Below, piece after piece: positions 36,102-44,715 of a stretch of DNA of 64,000 nucleotides (its first letter is position 1; each line of letters opens with the position of its first letter). The notes under the pieces are model-generated. The model was not told where the DNA came from. It did not search any database and saw nothing but the letters and a program-made list of their open reading frames with translations. The position numbers and the translations under genes were made by a program. This stretch comes from Bryobacteraceae bacterium (GTDB lineage: Bacteria; Acidobacteriota; Terriglobia; Bryobacterales; Bryobacteraceae): NCBI GenBank assembly GCA_030041495.1, contig JASHNT010000091.1, forward strand, positions 217,124 to 281,123, in the 5' to 3' direction.

Positions 36102-37441
36102 CGAGCGGTAAAGTGGAATGCGCTGCCCTTGCCAGGCTCGCTTTCCACCCATAGCCTTCCTCCCATCAGCGCGACCAGCTCTGAGCAGATTGCCAGGCCA
36201 AGGCCGGTTCCTCCGTAGCGCCGCGTGCTGGAGCCATCCGCCTGCACGAAGGGATCGAAGATGCTGGACTGCCGGCTGATGGGAATTCCGATGCCGGTAT
36301 CGGCGACCTCCACGTGCAGCACTGTTTCATCGGCAGACGCGGATTGGACGTTCATCTTCACCGATACCTTTCCCGCTTCGGTGAACTTGATGGCATTCCC
36401 CACCAGGTTGGCGAGGATCTGCTGCAGCGCGCGCGCGTCGCCAACCACGGTGCGGGGCACGTCGGCGGCGATGCAGTGGGTGAACTCGAGTTGCTTGTCA
36501 CGGGCTTGCTTCGCCTTCCCGTCCAGCGCCTTCTCGAACGCCTCGACCAGCGCGAAAGCGTTCTGCTCCAGCGTAACCTTCCCGGCGTCCAGCCTGGCGA
36601 AATTCAGAATATCGTCGATGACCGTCAGCAAGGAGTCGGCCGAATCCTTGGCGATTTGCAGGAACTCGCGCTGCTCCGCCGTCAGGTCCGTATCCAGCAC
36701 CAGGCCGGTCATTCCCAGGATGGCGTTCATGGGAGTGCGGATCTCATGGCTCATATTGGCCAGGAACGCGCTCTTGAGGCGAGCCATCTCCTCCGCCTTC
36801 TCCTTGGCGATGGTGAGCTCCTGGTTAGCGCGCCGCAGCTCCGCGGTGCGCGCGGCGATGGCCTCTTCGAGCAGATCCTTGTGGCGCTGCAGTTCCTTGT
36901 CTCGCTCCGCCAAACGCGCGTTTTCTTCTTCCAGCAGGCTCTGGGCGATGGCGCTGGCCATCAGTTCGCCGATAAAGGATATCGCCGAGATTTCATCGAA
37001 GGAGTGCACGTGCTGGTCGCGGTGGTGCACGTTGACCGCGCCGATAGCTTCGCCTTTGTTGAGCAATGGCACGCACAGAAACGCCTCGTAAGTGTCCTCG
37101 ACCAAACCGGGAACGGGTTTGAAGCGCGGGTCGGCGGACGCGTGAGAGCTCAGCGCGACCACGGTCTTGTTCTCCACCACCCAGCCGGTGATCCCCTCGC
37201 CGAGCTTCATGCGGAAGCTGCCCACGGTCGTCGAGTGCGGGAGCTGCGAGGCACGCAGAACCAGTTCATTTCTTCCCGGTTCGAGCAGGTAAACCAGGCA
37301 GGCGTCGCAGGCGGAGACCTGGACGGTCAGCCCGACGATTTGCCCCAGCATCTCATCGAGCGACAGCTCCGAGTTTACGATCCTGCTAACGCGGCGCAAA
37401 AAAGTAATGTAGGAGCCGCGCGGTTCAGGTTCAGGCGTCAC
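36086..37441 (-). CDS. GAF-domain sensor histidine kinase
   Basis: 451 residues without membrane helices. GAF domain about 25-165 ([49 protein letters not shown]), coiled coil 170-220, HisKA with phospho-acceptor H232 ([19 protein letters not shown]), HATPase with N box ([16 protein letters not shown]), G1 VADTGIGIP and G2 [13 protein letters not shown] cytoplasmic kinase of the hybrid-like class lacking its own receiver. The GAF is visibly similar to that of the phosphorylase at 3.1 kb. GTG start. No cognate regulator is adjacent; the closest is the LuxR gene at 39.6 kb. Confidence 0.9.
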   Translation of the reverse strand: MTPEPEPRGSYITFLRRVSRIVNSELSLDEMLGQIVGLTVQVSACDACLVYLLEPGRNELVLRASQLPHSTTVGSFRMKLGEGITGWVVENKTVVALSSHASADPRFKPVPGLVEDTYEAFLCVPLLNKGEAIGAVNVHHRDQHVHSFDEISAISFIGELMASAIAQSLLEEENARLAERDKELQRHKDLLEEAIAARTAELRRANQELTIAKEKAEEMARLKSAFLANMSHEIRTPMNAILGMTGLVLDTDLTAEQREFLQIAKDSADSLLTVIDDILNFARLDAGKVTLEQNAFALVEAFEKALDGKAKQARDKQLEFTHCIAADVPRTVVGDARALQQILANLVGNAIKFTEAGKVSVKMNVQSASADETVLHVEVADTGIGIPISRQSSIFDPFVQADGSSTRRYGGTGLGLAICSELVALMGGRLWVESEPGKGSAFHFTARYGRA

Positions 37442-37539
37442 GACCCCAGCGTAAAATGCGCCCTGTGCCCCGATCCAATCAAATCTTTCTATGAAGCCAA
37501 TAGCCCCTGCGACCCGGAGTGCCGGACGCGGAACAAGCC

Positions 37540-37545
37540 TATAAT
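37540..37545 (+). promoter_or_regulatory. consensus -10 box 6 nt before the MBL start (leaderless candidate)
   Basis: TATAAT, then TTCCGT, then ATG 37552. No Shine-Dalgarno and no convincing -35. Confidence 0.5.
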
Positions 37546-37551
37546 TTCCGT

Positions 37552-38443
37552 ATGCGAACCATCCTTGGGGTCTCGGTCCTTTTGGGCGCCGCGGCGTTGT
37601 TGGGCGGCGGCGCAGCGCACGCGCAGGCGGTCGACTTCGCCAATACCAACATTGAAACAGTCAAGATCGCGGATAACCTGTATGTGCTGATGGGCGGTCC
37701 CGCGCAGGGCAACATCGTAGTGCTCACCGGCGGCGACGGCCTGTTCCTGGTACGCACAGATGCACGACAAGATCATGGCCGCGATCGGTAAGATCAGCAA
37801 CCAGCCCATTCGCTATCTGGCCAACACGCATCTCCACACCGATCACACCGGCGGCAATGAAGCGATGGCCAAGCTCGGCGCGACGATCATTTCCCACGAC
37901 AACATGCGCAAGGAAATGGCGGCGGCTCGCGGGGCCAACGCCGCGCCCATGGCGGCTCTGCCGTTGCTGACCTACAGCGATACGCTGACTCTGCACTTCG
38001 ACGGCGAGGAGATCTACATCTATCACCCCGCGCCCGCGCACACCGACGGCGATTCCATCATCTATTTCCGGCATGCCAACGTGATGCATGTCGGCGACGT
38101 GCCTTCATCGCTGCGCTATCCGAATATCGGCGTGGCAGACGGAGGGTCAGTAGACGGGATGATCGCTGCGGCGCGGCAGGTGATGACGATTGCAAATCCG
38201 CAGACTAAGATCATTCCGGGCCACTTGGGTCCCGTGGTCGGGTTCAGCGAGATCCAGCAGCAGATTGCAATGTTTATCGCGGTGCGCGACCGCGTGATGG
38301 CGGCGATTCGTGCGGGCAAAACGCAGCAGGAGGTGGTCGCGTCCAAGCCGACGGCGGATTTCGACCGGGGCCGGCTGGGTGGAGCGATCACGCCGGATCG
38401 CTTCGTGACGCTGGTGTATCAGGACCTGGTGCGGAAGAAGTAG
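37552..38443 (+). pseudogene. exported metallo-beta-lactamase-fold hydrolase, frameshifted
   Basis: Signal peptide [25 protein letters not shown], then [34 protein letters not shown]. At about 37752 the frame breaks (RTDARQDH then stop at 37791) and continues from 37760 as MHDKIMAAIGKISNQPIRYLANTHLHTDHTGGN, with later metal ligands HTDGDSIIYF and IIPGHLGPV. A family-like link (V-D-x-x-Y-A-Q-M-H) seems to have lost a few bases. Either a recent pseudogene or a sequencing error; otherwise all metal-site residues (H-x-H-x-D-H) are intact. Confidence 0.8.
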
Positions 38444-38683
38444 CCAGGCACAAGTGGCGCCGCTCGCGCGCGGCGCATTCAAACTGTCGATCTTCCGGTC
38501 CTCAGAATCGCGCTCCGGTATTCCAGCGATCCGTTTTCGAATACATGCGCCATCTATAGCGCATCCAAGTATAGTTCAATGGTCTATTCGATGGCCCCTA
38601 GCCGATCGGGCGGGTGGTTCCCGCCTGTTCTGCGTATGCGCGCGGGCGGCGCGGCGGAGCACGCTGGAAACAGAGGAACTCTC

Positions 38684-39586
38684 ATGAATCCGTTATCTGC
38701 TTTTTCTGAACAATTGATCGCGACCGTTGCGGACGCCGGGAAATCCGTGGTCGCCGTGCATGCGCGGCATCGCTTCGCATCGAGCGGCGTGCATTGGACG
38801 CCGGGCGTTGTGGTCACCGCCGACCACACCATTCGCCGCGACGAAGGCATCAAGATTACCGCGCCGGACGGAAAGACTTTGCCAGCGGAGCTGGCGGGGC
38901 GGGATCCGGGGACCGACTTGGCCGTGCTGAAAGTGGAAGGGCTCGATGCGAGCGTCGCCGCACGCGCGGAAAAGTTCACGGCCCGGCCGGGGGCGCTGGT
39001 GATAACGGTTGGCCGCTCCAAAGATAGCGCGATCGCTGCGCTGGGCCTGCTCAGCAATATTTCTCCCGAGTCGCAGACGTGGCGCGGAGGAACACTGTAC
39101 CAGGTACTGAGGCTCGATATGGAACTGCATCCCGGCGCCTCCGGCGGAGCGGTGGTGAACGATGCAGGCAAGCTGATCGGCATCGCCACTTCGGCGCTTT
39201 CCCGGGTTTCCGTGTTCGCAATTCCGCCGCCGACCATCGACCGCGTGACGAAGCAATTGGTAGCGCATGGCCGGATTCCGCAAGGTTACCTGGGAGTGGG
39301 GTTACAACCAATCGCGCTTCCGGAGCATCTGATAAAAAGCCTGGACCGGACGGGGACGGCGTTGATTGTAATCAGCGTGGGAGCGGACACACCGGCAAGC
39401 CGGGCGGGCCTGGTGATCGGCGACATTCTGCTCGAGCTGGGAGGGCGCGCGACGCATTCGCCGGAGGACGTGCATGGACTGCTGGGTGCGCAATCGATCG
39501 GAGGGAAGCTGCAAGCCAGGATTCTGCGTGGGGGGAAGCCGATGGAGCTGGAGGTGACGCCGGTCGAGCGCGGACAGAAAGAATGA
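38684..39586 (+). CDS. HtrA-like trypsin-fold protease with PDZ domain, no signal peptide
   Basis: 300 residues from ATG 38684 with GAGGAA 6 nt ahead; the ORF track starts 35 codons early. Catalytic triad candidates: H in VVTADHTI, D in DPGTDLAVLKVE, S in HPGASGGAVVN (GASGG replaces GNSGG). PDZ about 205-295 (GYLGVGLQPI, ALIVISVGADTPASRAGLVIGDILLELGG). Unlike most DegP/DegS proteins it shows no signal peptide or anchor, so a cytoplasmic location is likely. Overlaps the next regulator gene by 4 nt. Confidence 0.85.
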   Translation: MNPLSAFSEQLIATVADAGKSVVAVHARHRFASSGVHWTPGVVVTADHTIRRDEGIKITAPDGKTLPAELAGRDPGTDLAVLKVEGLDASVAARAEKFTARPGALVITVGRSKDSAIAALGLLSNISPESQTWRGGTLYQVLRLDMELHPGASGGAVVNDAGKLIGIATSALSRVSVFAIPPPTIDRVTKQLVAHGRIPQGYLGVGLQPIALPEHLIKSLDRTGTALIVISVGADTPASRAGLVIGDILLELGGRATHSPEDVHGLLGAQSIGGKLQARILRGGKPMELEVTPVERGQKE

Positions 39587-40125
39587 TTCGAGTGCACATC
39601 GAGGTTGCGTCCGCGGTGACTCGCGCGGGTCTCGAAGCATTGCTGGGCGACCAGCAGGAAATCGAAGTGGTCGCCTGCGAGAGTGAAGCGGATGTCTCGG
39701 TGCGGGACGCCGCGGCTGCCGCCGATGCGATGCCACCGGTGGTGTTGCTGACCGATGACCTGTCGCCGCGCGACGCTTTGCGCGCCGGGGCGCGCGTGGT
39801 TTTACCCTCGGCAGCCACGCGAGCGCAGATCGTCGCGGCAGTTCACGCGGCGGCCGCGGGTCTGGCGGGAATCCTTGCCGCGGAGTTGTCCATCTTGATT
39901 CCCGCAGCGGAAGCCTCGCCTCCGGCCGAGGCGCTCACGCCTCGCGAAACCGAAGTACTGGAGATGCTCGCCGAAGGATTGAGCAACAAGATGATCGCGT
40001 ACCGCCTCAACATCTCCACGCACACCGCCAAGTTTCATGTGAATGCGATTCTGGCAAAGCTCGGCGCGGGGACGCGCACGGAGGCGGTGATGCGCGGTAT
40101 CCGCGCAGGTTTAATTCAAGTGTGA
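39583..40125 (+). CDS. LuxR-family regulator with atypical receiver
   Basis: 180 residues from ATG 39583 (ATGA overlap with the protease stop). The N-terminal about 105 residues have a receiver-like alternation (MIRVHIEVASAVTRAGLEALL, PVVLLTDDLSPRDALRAGARVVLPSAATRAQIVAAV) but the segment that should hold the phospho-acceptor Asp is short and unclear. C-terminal HTH LTPRETEVLEMLAEGLSNKMIAYRLNISTHTAKFHVNAILAKLGAGTRTEAV. Probably DNA binding controlled without ordinary phosphorylation, perhaps by the coupled protease (inference). Confidence 0.85.
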   Translation: MIRVHIEVASAVTRAGLEALLGDQQEIEVVACESEADVSVRDAAAAADAMPPVVLLTDDLSPRDALRAGARVVLPSAATRAQIVAAVHAAAAGLAGILAAELSILIPAAEASPPAEALTPRETEVLEMLAEGLSNKMIAYRLNISTHTAKFHVNAILAKLGAGTRTEAVMRGIRAGLIQV

Positions 40126-40155
40126 CTGATTCAGGTGTGAGGGATGCAGGTTTGA

Positions 40156-40161
40156 TATCGT
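40156..40161 (+). promoter_or_regulatory. -10-like box 7 nt before the esterase start (leaderless candidate)
   Basis: TATCGT, AACGGGC, ATG 40169. Four of six bases match TATAAT; no Shine-Dalgarno. Confidence 0.35.
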
Positions 40162-40168
40162 AACGGGC

Positions 40169-41230
40169 ATGAAAACTCGTTACGGGATTCTGGTTCTGGT
40201 TCTGGCTGGCTCGGCGGCCGCGCAAAAACAATCGAAACCTTTGGTCATCGAGGAGCAAGGCAGCTTCTTCGTCGGCGGCGAAACCAAGGTGCTTCCAGCG
40301 CCTCCTGCGGCTCCGAATGGCCGAGGACCGGGCCTTCCCGGCGGCGACATCACCGTCAACCAGATGTACGTGCAGTATCAGATTCCGCCCAACGGCAATC
40401 GCCACGTGCCGGTGGTGATGGTGCACGGCTGCTGCTTGAGCAGCAAGACCTGGGAGACCACGCCGGATGGCCGCATGGGCTGGAACGAATATTTCGTCCG
40501 CAAGGACCGTCCGGTGTATCTGGCGGATCAGGTTTCGCGTGCACGGTCGGGCTTCGATCCGTCGGTGTTCAACGCGGTCCGCGCCGGAACGGTTCCACCC
40601 AGCCAACTCCCCACAGTGCTCGACGCCAGCCATCAAGGCGCGTGGGCCGTCTTTCGGTTCGGACCGACGTATGGCAAGGCGTTCAGGGATGAGCAGTTCC
40701 CGGTCAGCGCAGTGGACGAATTGTACAAGCAGATGATTCCGGATTTGAACTCGACTCTTCCCAATCCGAATCCGACCTGGATCAACATGGCGGCGCTGGC
40801 AGTCAAGCTAAAGGGCGCGATCCTCATGGGTCATTCCGAATCCGGCTTCTTTCCGGAGCAAGCCGCGCTGATCGATCCCTCCGGCGTGCGGGGAATCATT
40901 TCGATCGAGATGCCGTGCGCGACCACGCTGACTGCGGCGCAGCTCCAGACGCTGGCCAAGATCCCGACGCTGGTCATGTTCGGCGATCACCTCGGCGACG
41001 TGCAGGGGTTCAATAACTGGCCGACCTCCTTCGATTCCTGCAATGCCTTCGTCAAGCAGGTGAATGACGCCGGCGGCGACGCAGAGATGATGTCGTTACC
41101 CAAGATGGGAATCAAGGGCAACAGCCACATGCTCATGCAGGACAAAAATAATCTGCAGCTCGCGGATTTGATCCTGGCCTGGATCGATAAGCACGTGGAG
41201 GACAAGCACGTGGAGAAGAAGGGGCGCTGA
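40169..41230 (+). CDS. exported alpha/beta-hydrolase (esterase-like)
   Basis: 353 residues. Signal peptide MKTRYGILVLVLAGSAAAQ. Core: VPVVMVHGCCLSSKTWE (oxyanion strand HG), nucleophile elbow GHSESGFFPEQA, acid candidate in VMFGDHLGD and His in GNSHMLMQD. Secreted or periplasmic ester hydrolase of unknown substrate. The last residues repeat DKHVE(D/K)KHVE, encoded by a short duplicated AAGCACGTGGAGGACAAGC-like stretch. Confidence 0.82.
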   Translation: MKTRYGILVLVLAGSAAAQKQSKPLVIEEQGSFFVGGETKVLPAPPAAPNGRGPGLPGGDITVNQMYVQYQIPPNGNRHVPVVMVHGCCLSSKTWETTPDGRMGWNEYFVRKDRPVYLADQVSRARSGFDPSVFNAVRAGTVPPSQLPTVLDASHQGAWAVFRFGPTYGKAFRDEQFPVSAVDELYKQMIPDLNSTLPNPNPTWINMAALAVKLKGAILMGHSESGFFPEQAALIDPSGVRGIISIEMPCATTLTAAQLQTLAKIPTLVMFGDHLGDVQGFNNWPTSFDSCNAFVKQVNDAGGDAEMMSLPKMGIKGNSHMLMQDKNNLQLADLILAWIDKHVEDKHVEKKGR

Positions 41231-41305
41231 ACTAACCGCCCGCAACTCTGTCCGGCTGGTTGCGACTCTGGTCCGGGGCAACTGGAGCACTGATAGAGAG
41301 AGGTG

Positions 41306-41503
41306 CTAAAAGCCGCCTGAGCGAGGCACCCACTCCTCGCCCACTTTTTCATACAGCTTCTTGACCGCAGCCCAAGCCACCAGGAGCGCGATCTCCTCCT
41401 GCCGCGGATCTTCGGCGTATTGCTGCCAGGCGTGATTGAACGCCTCACGCTAGATGTCCTGCGCGTGCGGCGGCAGATGACTTTGAACTCGAGAACGCCC
41501 CAC
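41306..41503 (-). pseudogene. chaB: ChaB-domain protein remnant with in-frame amber stop
   Basis: Minus-strand frame reads HLPPHAQDI*REAFNHAWQQYAEDPRQEEIALLVAWAAVKKLYEKVGEEWVPRSGGF*. This matches the small ChaB family, where the stop position (41450-41452, TAG) is normally Tyr (TAC/TAT). Upstream only GTG 41503 is available and the usual N-terminus is missing. Not in the ORF track because of the stop. Confidence 0.75.
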
Positions 41504-41537
41504 GGCGCATTACTTTGAGGCGTCTCTAGGCTTCGCC

Positions 41538-41762
41538 GTGGCGCTGGAGGATCGCGCGGGCCCGTCGAACCCGGGCATGTATCTGGTTTATTTGAATCGC
41601 TCCCGTATCGATCTGCTGCGAGGCGGATTCTTCGGCGGTTTACGGAGACTGGTCCTGCGCGGCCGCCTGCCGGAAGGCATGCGTAAGAATTTGGCCGAAG
41701 TAGCTCGTAAGCTGGAATCGTCATGCGCGGAGTCTTCCGGCACCCCTCCCCAGGCGCAGTAG
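41538..41762 (+). other. short ORF, possible C-terminal gene fragment
   Basis: GTG-started 74-codon frame: MYLVYLNRSRIDLLRGGFFGGLRRLVLRGRLPEGMRKNLAEVARKLES looks protein-like (amphipathic helices), but there is no recognised family, no Shine-Dalgarno and it overlaps the next gene by 40 bp in another frame. It may be the tail of a lost gene. Confidence 0.3.
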
Positions 41763-42763
41763 CCGCCGGCAAACGCAATCGATGGCGCGCTGTCCTGCTC
41801 GCCCTCGGCTGCGCTCTGTTCGGCTATCTCGTGCTACGGATTGGTCTGCGCGAGGTCGTCCGGCCGCTGGTCGAAATCGGCTGGTACTTCGCCGTCATTA
41901 CCGCGGTCTACTTGTGCTGGGAGGTGGTGCGCGCGCTGGCGTATCGGGAATGCATCGCCGTCAGCGGCTCATGCCCTTTGTGGGATGCCTTAAGATTCCG
42001 GCTCTCGGGCGAAGCCATCCAGTTTTTGACCTCCACCGGACCGTTCCTCGCGGAACCTGCAAAAATGTGGCTTCTTCGCCAGCGGGGATTCAACGTGAAG
42101 CAGGCCGTGGCCGCGACGCTTACCGAATATCTGCTCTACACCTTTTCCTCAGCCTTGCTCGCGGTTGCCGGCCTCGCCTGTCTGCTCGCGAACTTTCCGC
42201 TTTCGCGAGGGGTTGCGGATTCGGCGAAGGCGCTCCTGATTGGGACAGGCGTATTTCTTGCCGTCGCAGCCTGCGCCATAGCCGGCCGGATCTACCTGAT
42301 CGGGACCATCCTCAAATGGTTCAGATCTGTTCCTTGGGCCGGCCGGCGCTTGAGTTTCGCGGATCAGGACCTCCGCGAAACCGAGGACCTCTTGTTCGTC
42401 GTCCTTCGAGACCGTCCTCTGCGATTCCTCTCCATCATGGCGCTCGAGTTCGCCGCGCAGGGCCTTCTCATCCTGGAGTTGTTCGTTCTGTTGGCAGCCA
42501 CCAAGGAATCGTTCTCGATCTACACTTCGTTCTTAATCGAGGGCGCCACCAAGTTCATCGGCTTCGCCTTCTTCTTCATTCCCGGCCAGGTGGGCGCAGC
42601 CGAGGGAACCTACGCACTCATCTTCAAGGCGATAGGATTGCCCGGCTCCGCTGGATTCGCTCTGGCTGTGGCGCGACGGCTGCGCAGCCTGCTCGTCGCC
42701 GGGGTCGGCTTGGCGCTTGCTCCATCCTGGCGCGCTCGATCCGCGCCCCGCGCGCCGCGCTAA
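41723..42763 (+). CDS. flippase-like / LPG-synthase TM-region membrane protein
   Basis: 346 residues with about eight TM helices. WRAVLLALGCALFGYLVLRIGLREV, LSGEAIQFLTSTGPFLAEPAKMWLLRQRGF, and FFIPGQVGAAEGTYALIFKAIGLP match the lysylphosphatidylglycerol-synthase TM region family (UPF0104, TIGR00374-like), seen in lipid flippases and hopanoid/glycolipid gene sets. The exact lipid is unknown. The start could be later than ATG 41723, since the first about 18 residues are polar. Confidence 0.82.
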   Translation: MRGVFRHPSPGAVAAGKRNRWRAVLLALGCALFGYLVLRIGLREVVRPLVEIGWYFAVITAVYLCWEVVRALAYRECIAVSGSCPLWDALRFRLSGEAIQFLTSTGPFLAEPAKMWLLRQRGFNVKQAVAATLTEYLLYTFSSALLAVAGLACLLANFPLSRGVADSAKALLIGTGVFLAVAACAIAGRIYLIGTILKWFRSVPWAGRRLSFADQDLRETEDLLFVVLRDRPLRFLSIMALEFAAQGLLILELFVLLAATKESFSIYTSFLIEGATKFIGFAFFFIPGQVGAAEGTYALIFKAIGLPGSAGFALAVARRLRSLLVAGVGLALAPSWRARSAPRAPR

Positions 42764-43313
42764 TCCGCCGGAGAGGTGTCAGGCACCCGCTTCTTCGGTA
42801 AATCGTGCGTGTAGCGAAAAGGCAAATGCAGCTTCCGTGCGAGTTCCGGCGTGAACTCCCTGACCACGTCGAGTCCCATGTTCCCGCCAAAGAAAAACCC
42901 GACGGCTGCCGCCCGCCAGGCCGAAGTACCGCGAGTTGCCCGGATGGATGAAATCTCTGACCAAGACCGCCGTTGCCGACCCCATCCAGAGCGAAAAATT
43001 AAACATGTGCGTGCCGTTGTCGCGATGCGCCACAACCGCGTGCTCAGCCGCGGGGAGCAGCCGCGCGCCGGTGCTGCCCTGGCCGTGCGGATAATACGAG
43101 GGTCTTCTGAGACAGCGTGGGATAGGCGAAATTTGTGAACAACATCGAGTCCGTCCGGCTGGCGAAGTCAATCTCCTCACCGGAGCCGTCATCAGCCTGG
43201 CGAGCATTCGCTCCGCCTTCCTTGTGAGCGGTCTGCTCGCCATCGCGATTCAGGCGTTCATCCTCCGGCGAAGAATCGAGCGCGGCTAAGCGTAATACAA
43301 CTGGTTTACGCAT
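42760..43313 (-). pseudogene. broken gene of unknown family
   Basis: Three minus-strand frames each hold a protein-like piece in collinear order: FASRTDSMLFTNFAYPTLSQKTLVL (from ATG 43313 with AAGGGAAAT ahead), then YPHGQGSTGARLLPAAEHAVVAH and MFNFSLWMGSATAVLVRDFIHPG, then VGFFFGGNMGLDVVREFTPELARKLHLPF to TAG 42760. This is best explained by one gene with two frameshifts. I do not recognise the family. Confidence 0.45.
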
Positions 43314-43320
43314 ATTTCCC

Positions 43321-43350
43321 TTGACCGTGCGCCGCGCGCCGCCCTACACT
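43321..43350 (+). promoter_or_regulatory. promoter of the FecR-like gene, TSS near the start codon
   Basis: TTGACC, 18-bp spacer, TACACT, then TGGACG and ATG 43357. The 6-nt gap implies a leaderless mRNA. Confidence 0.5.
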
Positions 43351-43356
43351 TGGACG

Positions 43357-44301
43357 ATGTTTCGCAGCGCTCTGGCAATCCTCCTTGCCGCGACCCTCTC
43401 TGCCGGACCAACTTCCATCGGCTTGATCTCCGCCAGCGGGCCGCTTTCGGTCGACCGCTCTACCGTGTGGGGCAACGCCACGGTGTTCGAAGGAACCTCG
43501 ATCGCAACGGAAGCAGCTTCCGGCGACGTCGCCCTGCGCAATGGAGTGCGGTTGCAGCTTGCCGCGCAGTCCGCCGCGGTGATCGGCGCGAATCGCGCGG
43601 TGCTCCAAAGAGGCAGCACTCAAGTGAACGGAGCCTCCGGCGGCCTCACGCCGGGTGAGGGCAGCGCTTATGAAGTGGAAGCGCGCGGCCTGCGGATCGA
43701 TGCAGCCGACGGATCGCGCATGCTGGTGGCTCTGCGCGCAGCTAACGGCGTGGACGTGGTTGCGTTGAGCGGCGCCACCCGCGTCATGGACCGGAAAGGT
43801 GTGCTGCTCGCCTCCATTCAGCCAGGCCGCAGTGTGGCCTTCGCCGTTCCACAGGAGCCGGAGGCGGGCGCTACCACCGTTACTCGCGCCGGATGCCTGC
43901 TGTATAAAGACATGCATTTTATCCTGCATGACGATGCAACCAATGAAGTAATTGAAGTAAACGGGCCCGATTTGCAGTTAAATGTCGGGAAGTCGGTGCA
44001 AGTGACTGGTGTTCCCGCCACCACCAAGCCTGCTGTCAGCATCGCCACCAGCGTGATGACCGTGAACAACGTCGCGCCGCGGTCCACCGGAGGCTGCCTG
44101 GTGATTGCGCAGGCCCTCGACGCGCAGACTCAGGTTCCGGCGGCTGCTACGGGCCCCGCCACGGCCCCACCCACCGCGCCGGCGGCCGCGCACACCGGCT
44201 TGTCAGCCGGAGCCAAAGCCGCCATCATTATCGGCATCGCCGCCGGTGGTGGAGCCGGAGCCTTTCTGGCCCTGAAGTCCAAATCCTCCACCAGCCCGTA
44301 G
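43357..44301 (+). CDS. FecR-like exported protein with C-terminal membrane anchor
   Basis: 314 residues from ATG 43357 (12 codons inside the ORF-track ORF). Signal peptide MFRSALAILLAATLSAG. Residues about 25-170 follow the FecR pattern: TVFEGTSIATEAASGDVALRNGVRLQLAAQSAAVI ... VLQRGSTQVNG. C-terminal Pro/Ala linker and a TM helix AAIIIGIAAGGGAGAFLAL before a short Lys/Ser tail. Acidobacterial FecR-like proteins of this build are envelope proteins without a linked sigma factor; function unknown. Confidence 0.72.
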   Translation: MFRSALAILLAATLSAGPTSIGLISASGPLSVDRSTVWGNATVFEGTSIATEAASGDVALRNGVRLQLAAQSAAVIGANRAVLQRGSTQVNGASGGLTPGEGSAYEVEARGLRIDAADGSRMLVALRAANGVDVVALSGATRVMDRKGVLLASIQPGRSVAFAVPQEPEAGATTVTRAGCLLYKDMHFILHDDATNEVIEVNGPDLQLNVGKSVQVTGVPATTKPAVSIATSVMTVNNVAPRSTGGCLVIAQALDAQTQVPAAATGPATAPPTAPAAAHTGLSAGAKAAIIIGIAAGGGAGAFLALKSKSSTSP

Positions 44302-44338
44302 ATTCGTTGGCCTGCCCACCGCCCGGGGGCTCACATCC

Positions 44339-44710
44339 ATGAAATACATTTTGCTGATGACCGGAACAAAGTCCGGAGTGGACCAGTACCGGTCGTGGAG
44401 TGAGCACGACATCGACGCGCACATGGCAGTCTTGACCAGCCTCAACCGCGAGCTCACCGCATCGGGAGAATTTATCGAAACACGGCGCTTGGCCCTCCCT
44501 CATGAGGCCCAGCTGGTGCGCGGCCTGGAGGACGGCATCCCGGTCACCGATGGCGTCTTCCCCGAATCGAAGGATTTCCTGCTCGGCTACTGGATCATAG
44601 ACGTGGCCACTCCGGAGCGAGCCTACGAAATCGCCGCCCGCATCTCTGCCGCTCCCGGACCAGGCGGAGCACCGACCAACATGCCCATCGAGGTTCGGCA
44701 GTTGGCCTGA
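44339..44710 (+). CDS. YCII-family (YciI-like) protein
   Basis: 123 residues. MKYILLMTG, ELTASGEFIETRRLA and GYWIIDVATPERAYEIAARISAAPG are typical of the YCII ferredoxin-like fold (DGPF group, often next to ECF sigma factors). No ECF sigma gene is adjacent. Role unknown. It converges with the CLC gene 5 bp away. Confidence 0.85.
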   Translation: MKYILLMTGTKSGVDQYRSWSEHDIDAHMAVLTSLNRELTASGEFIETRRLALPHEAQLVRGLEDGIPVTDGVFPESKDFLLGYWIIDVATPERAYEIAARISAAPGPGGAPTNMPIEVRQLA

Positions 44711-44715
44711 ATCCT

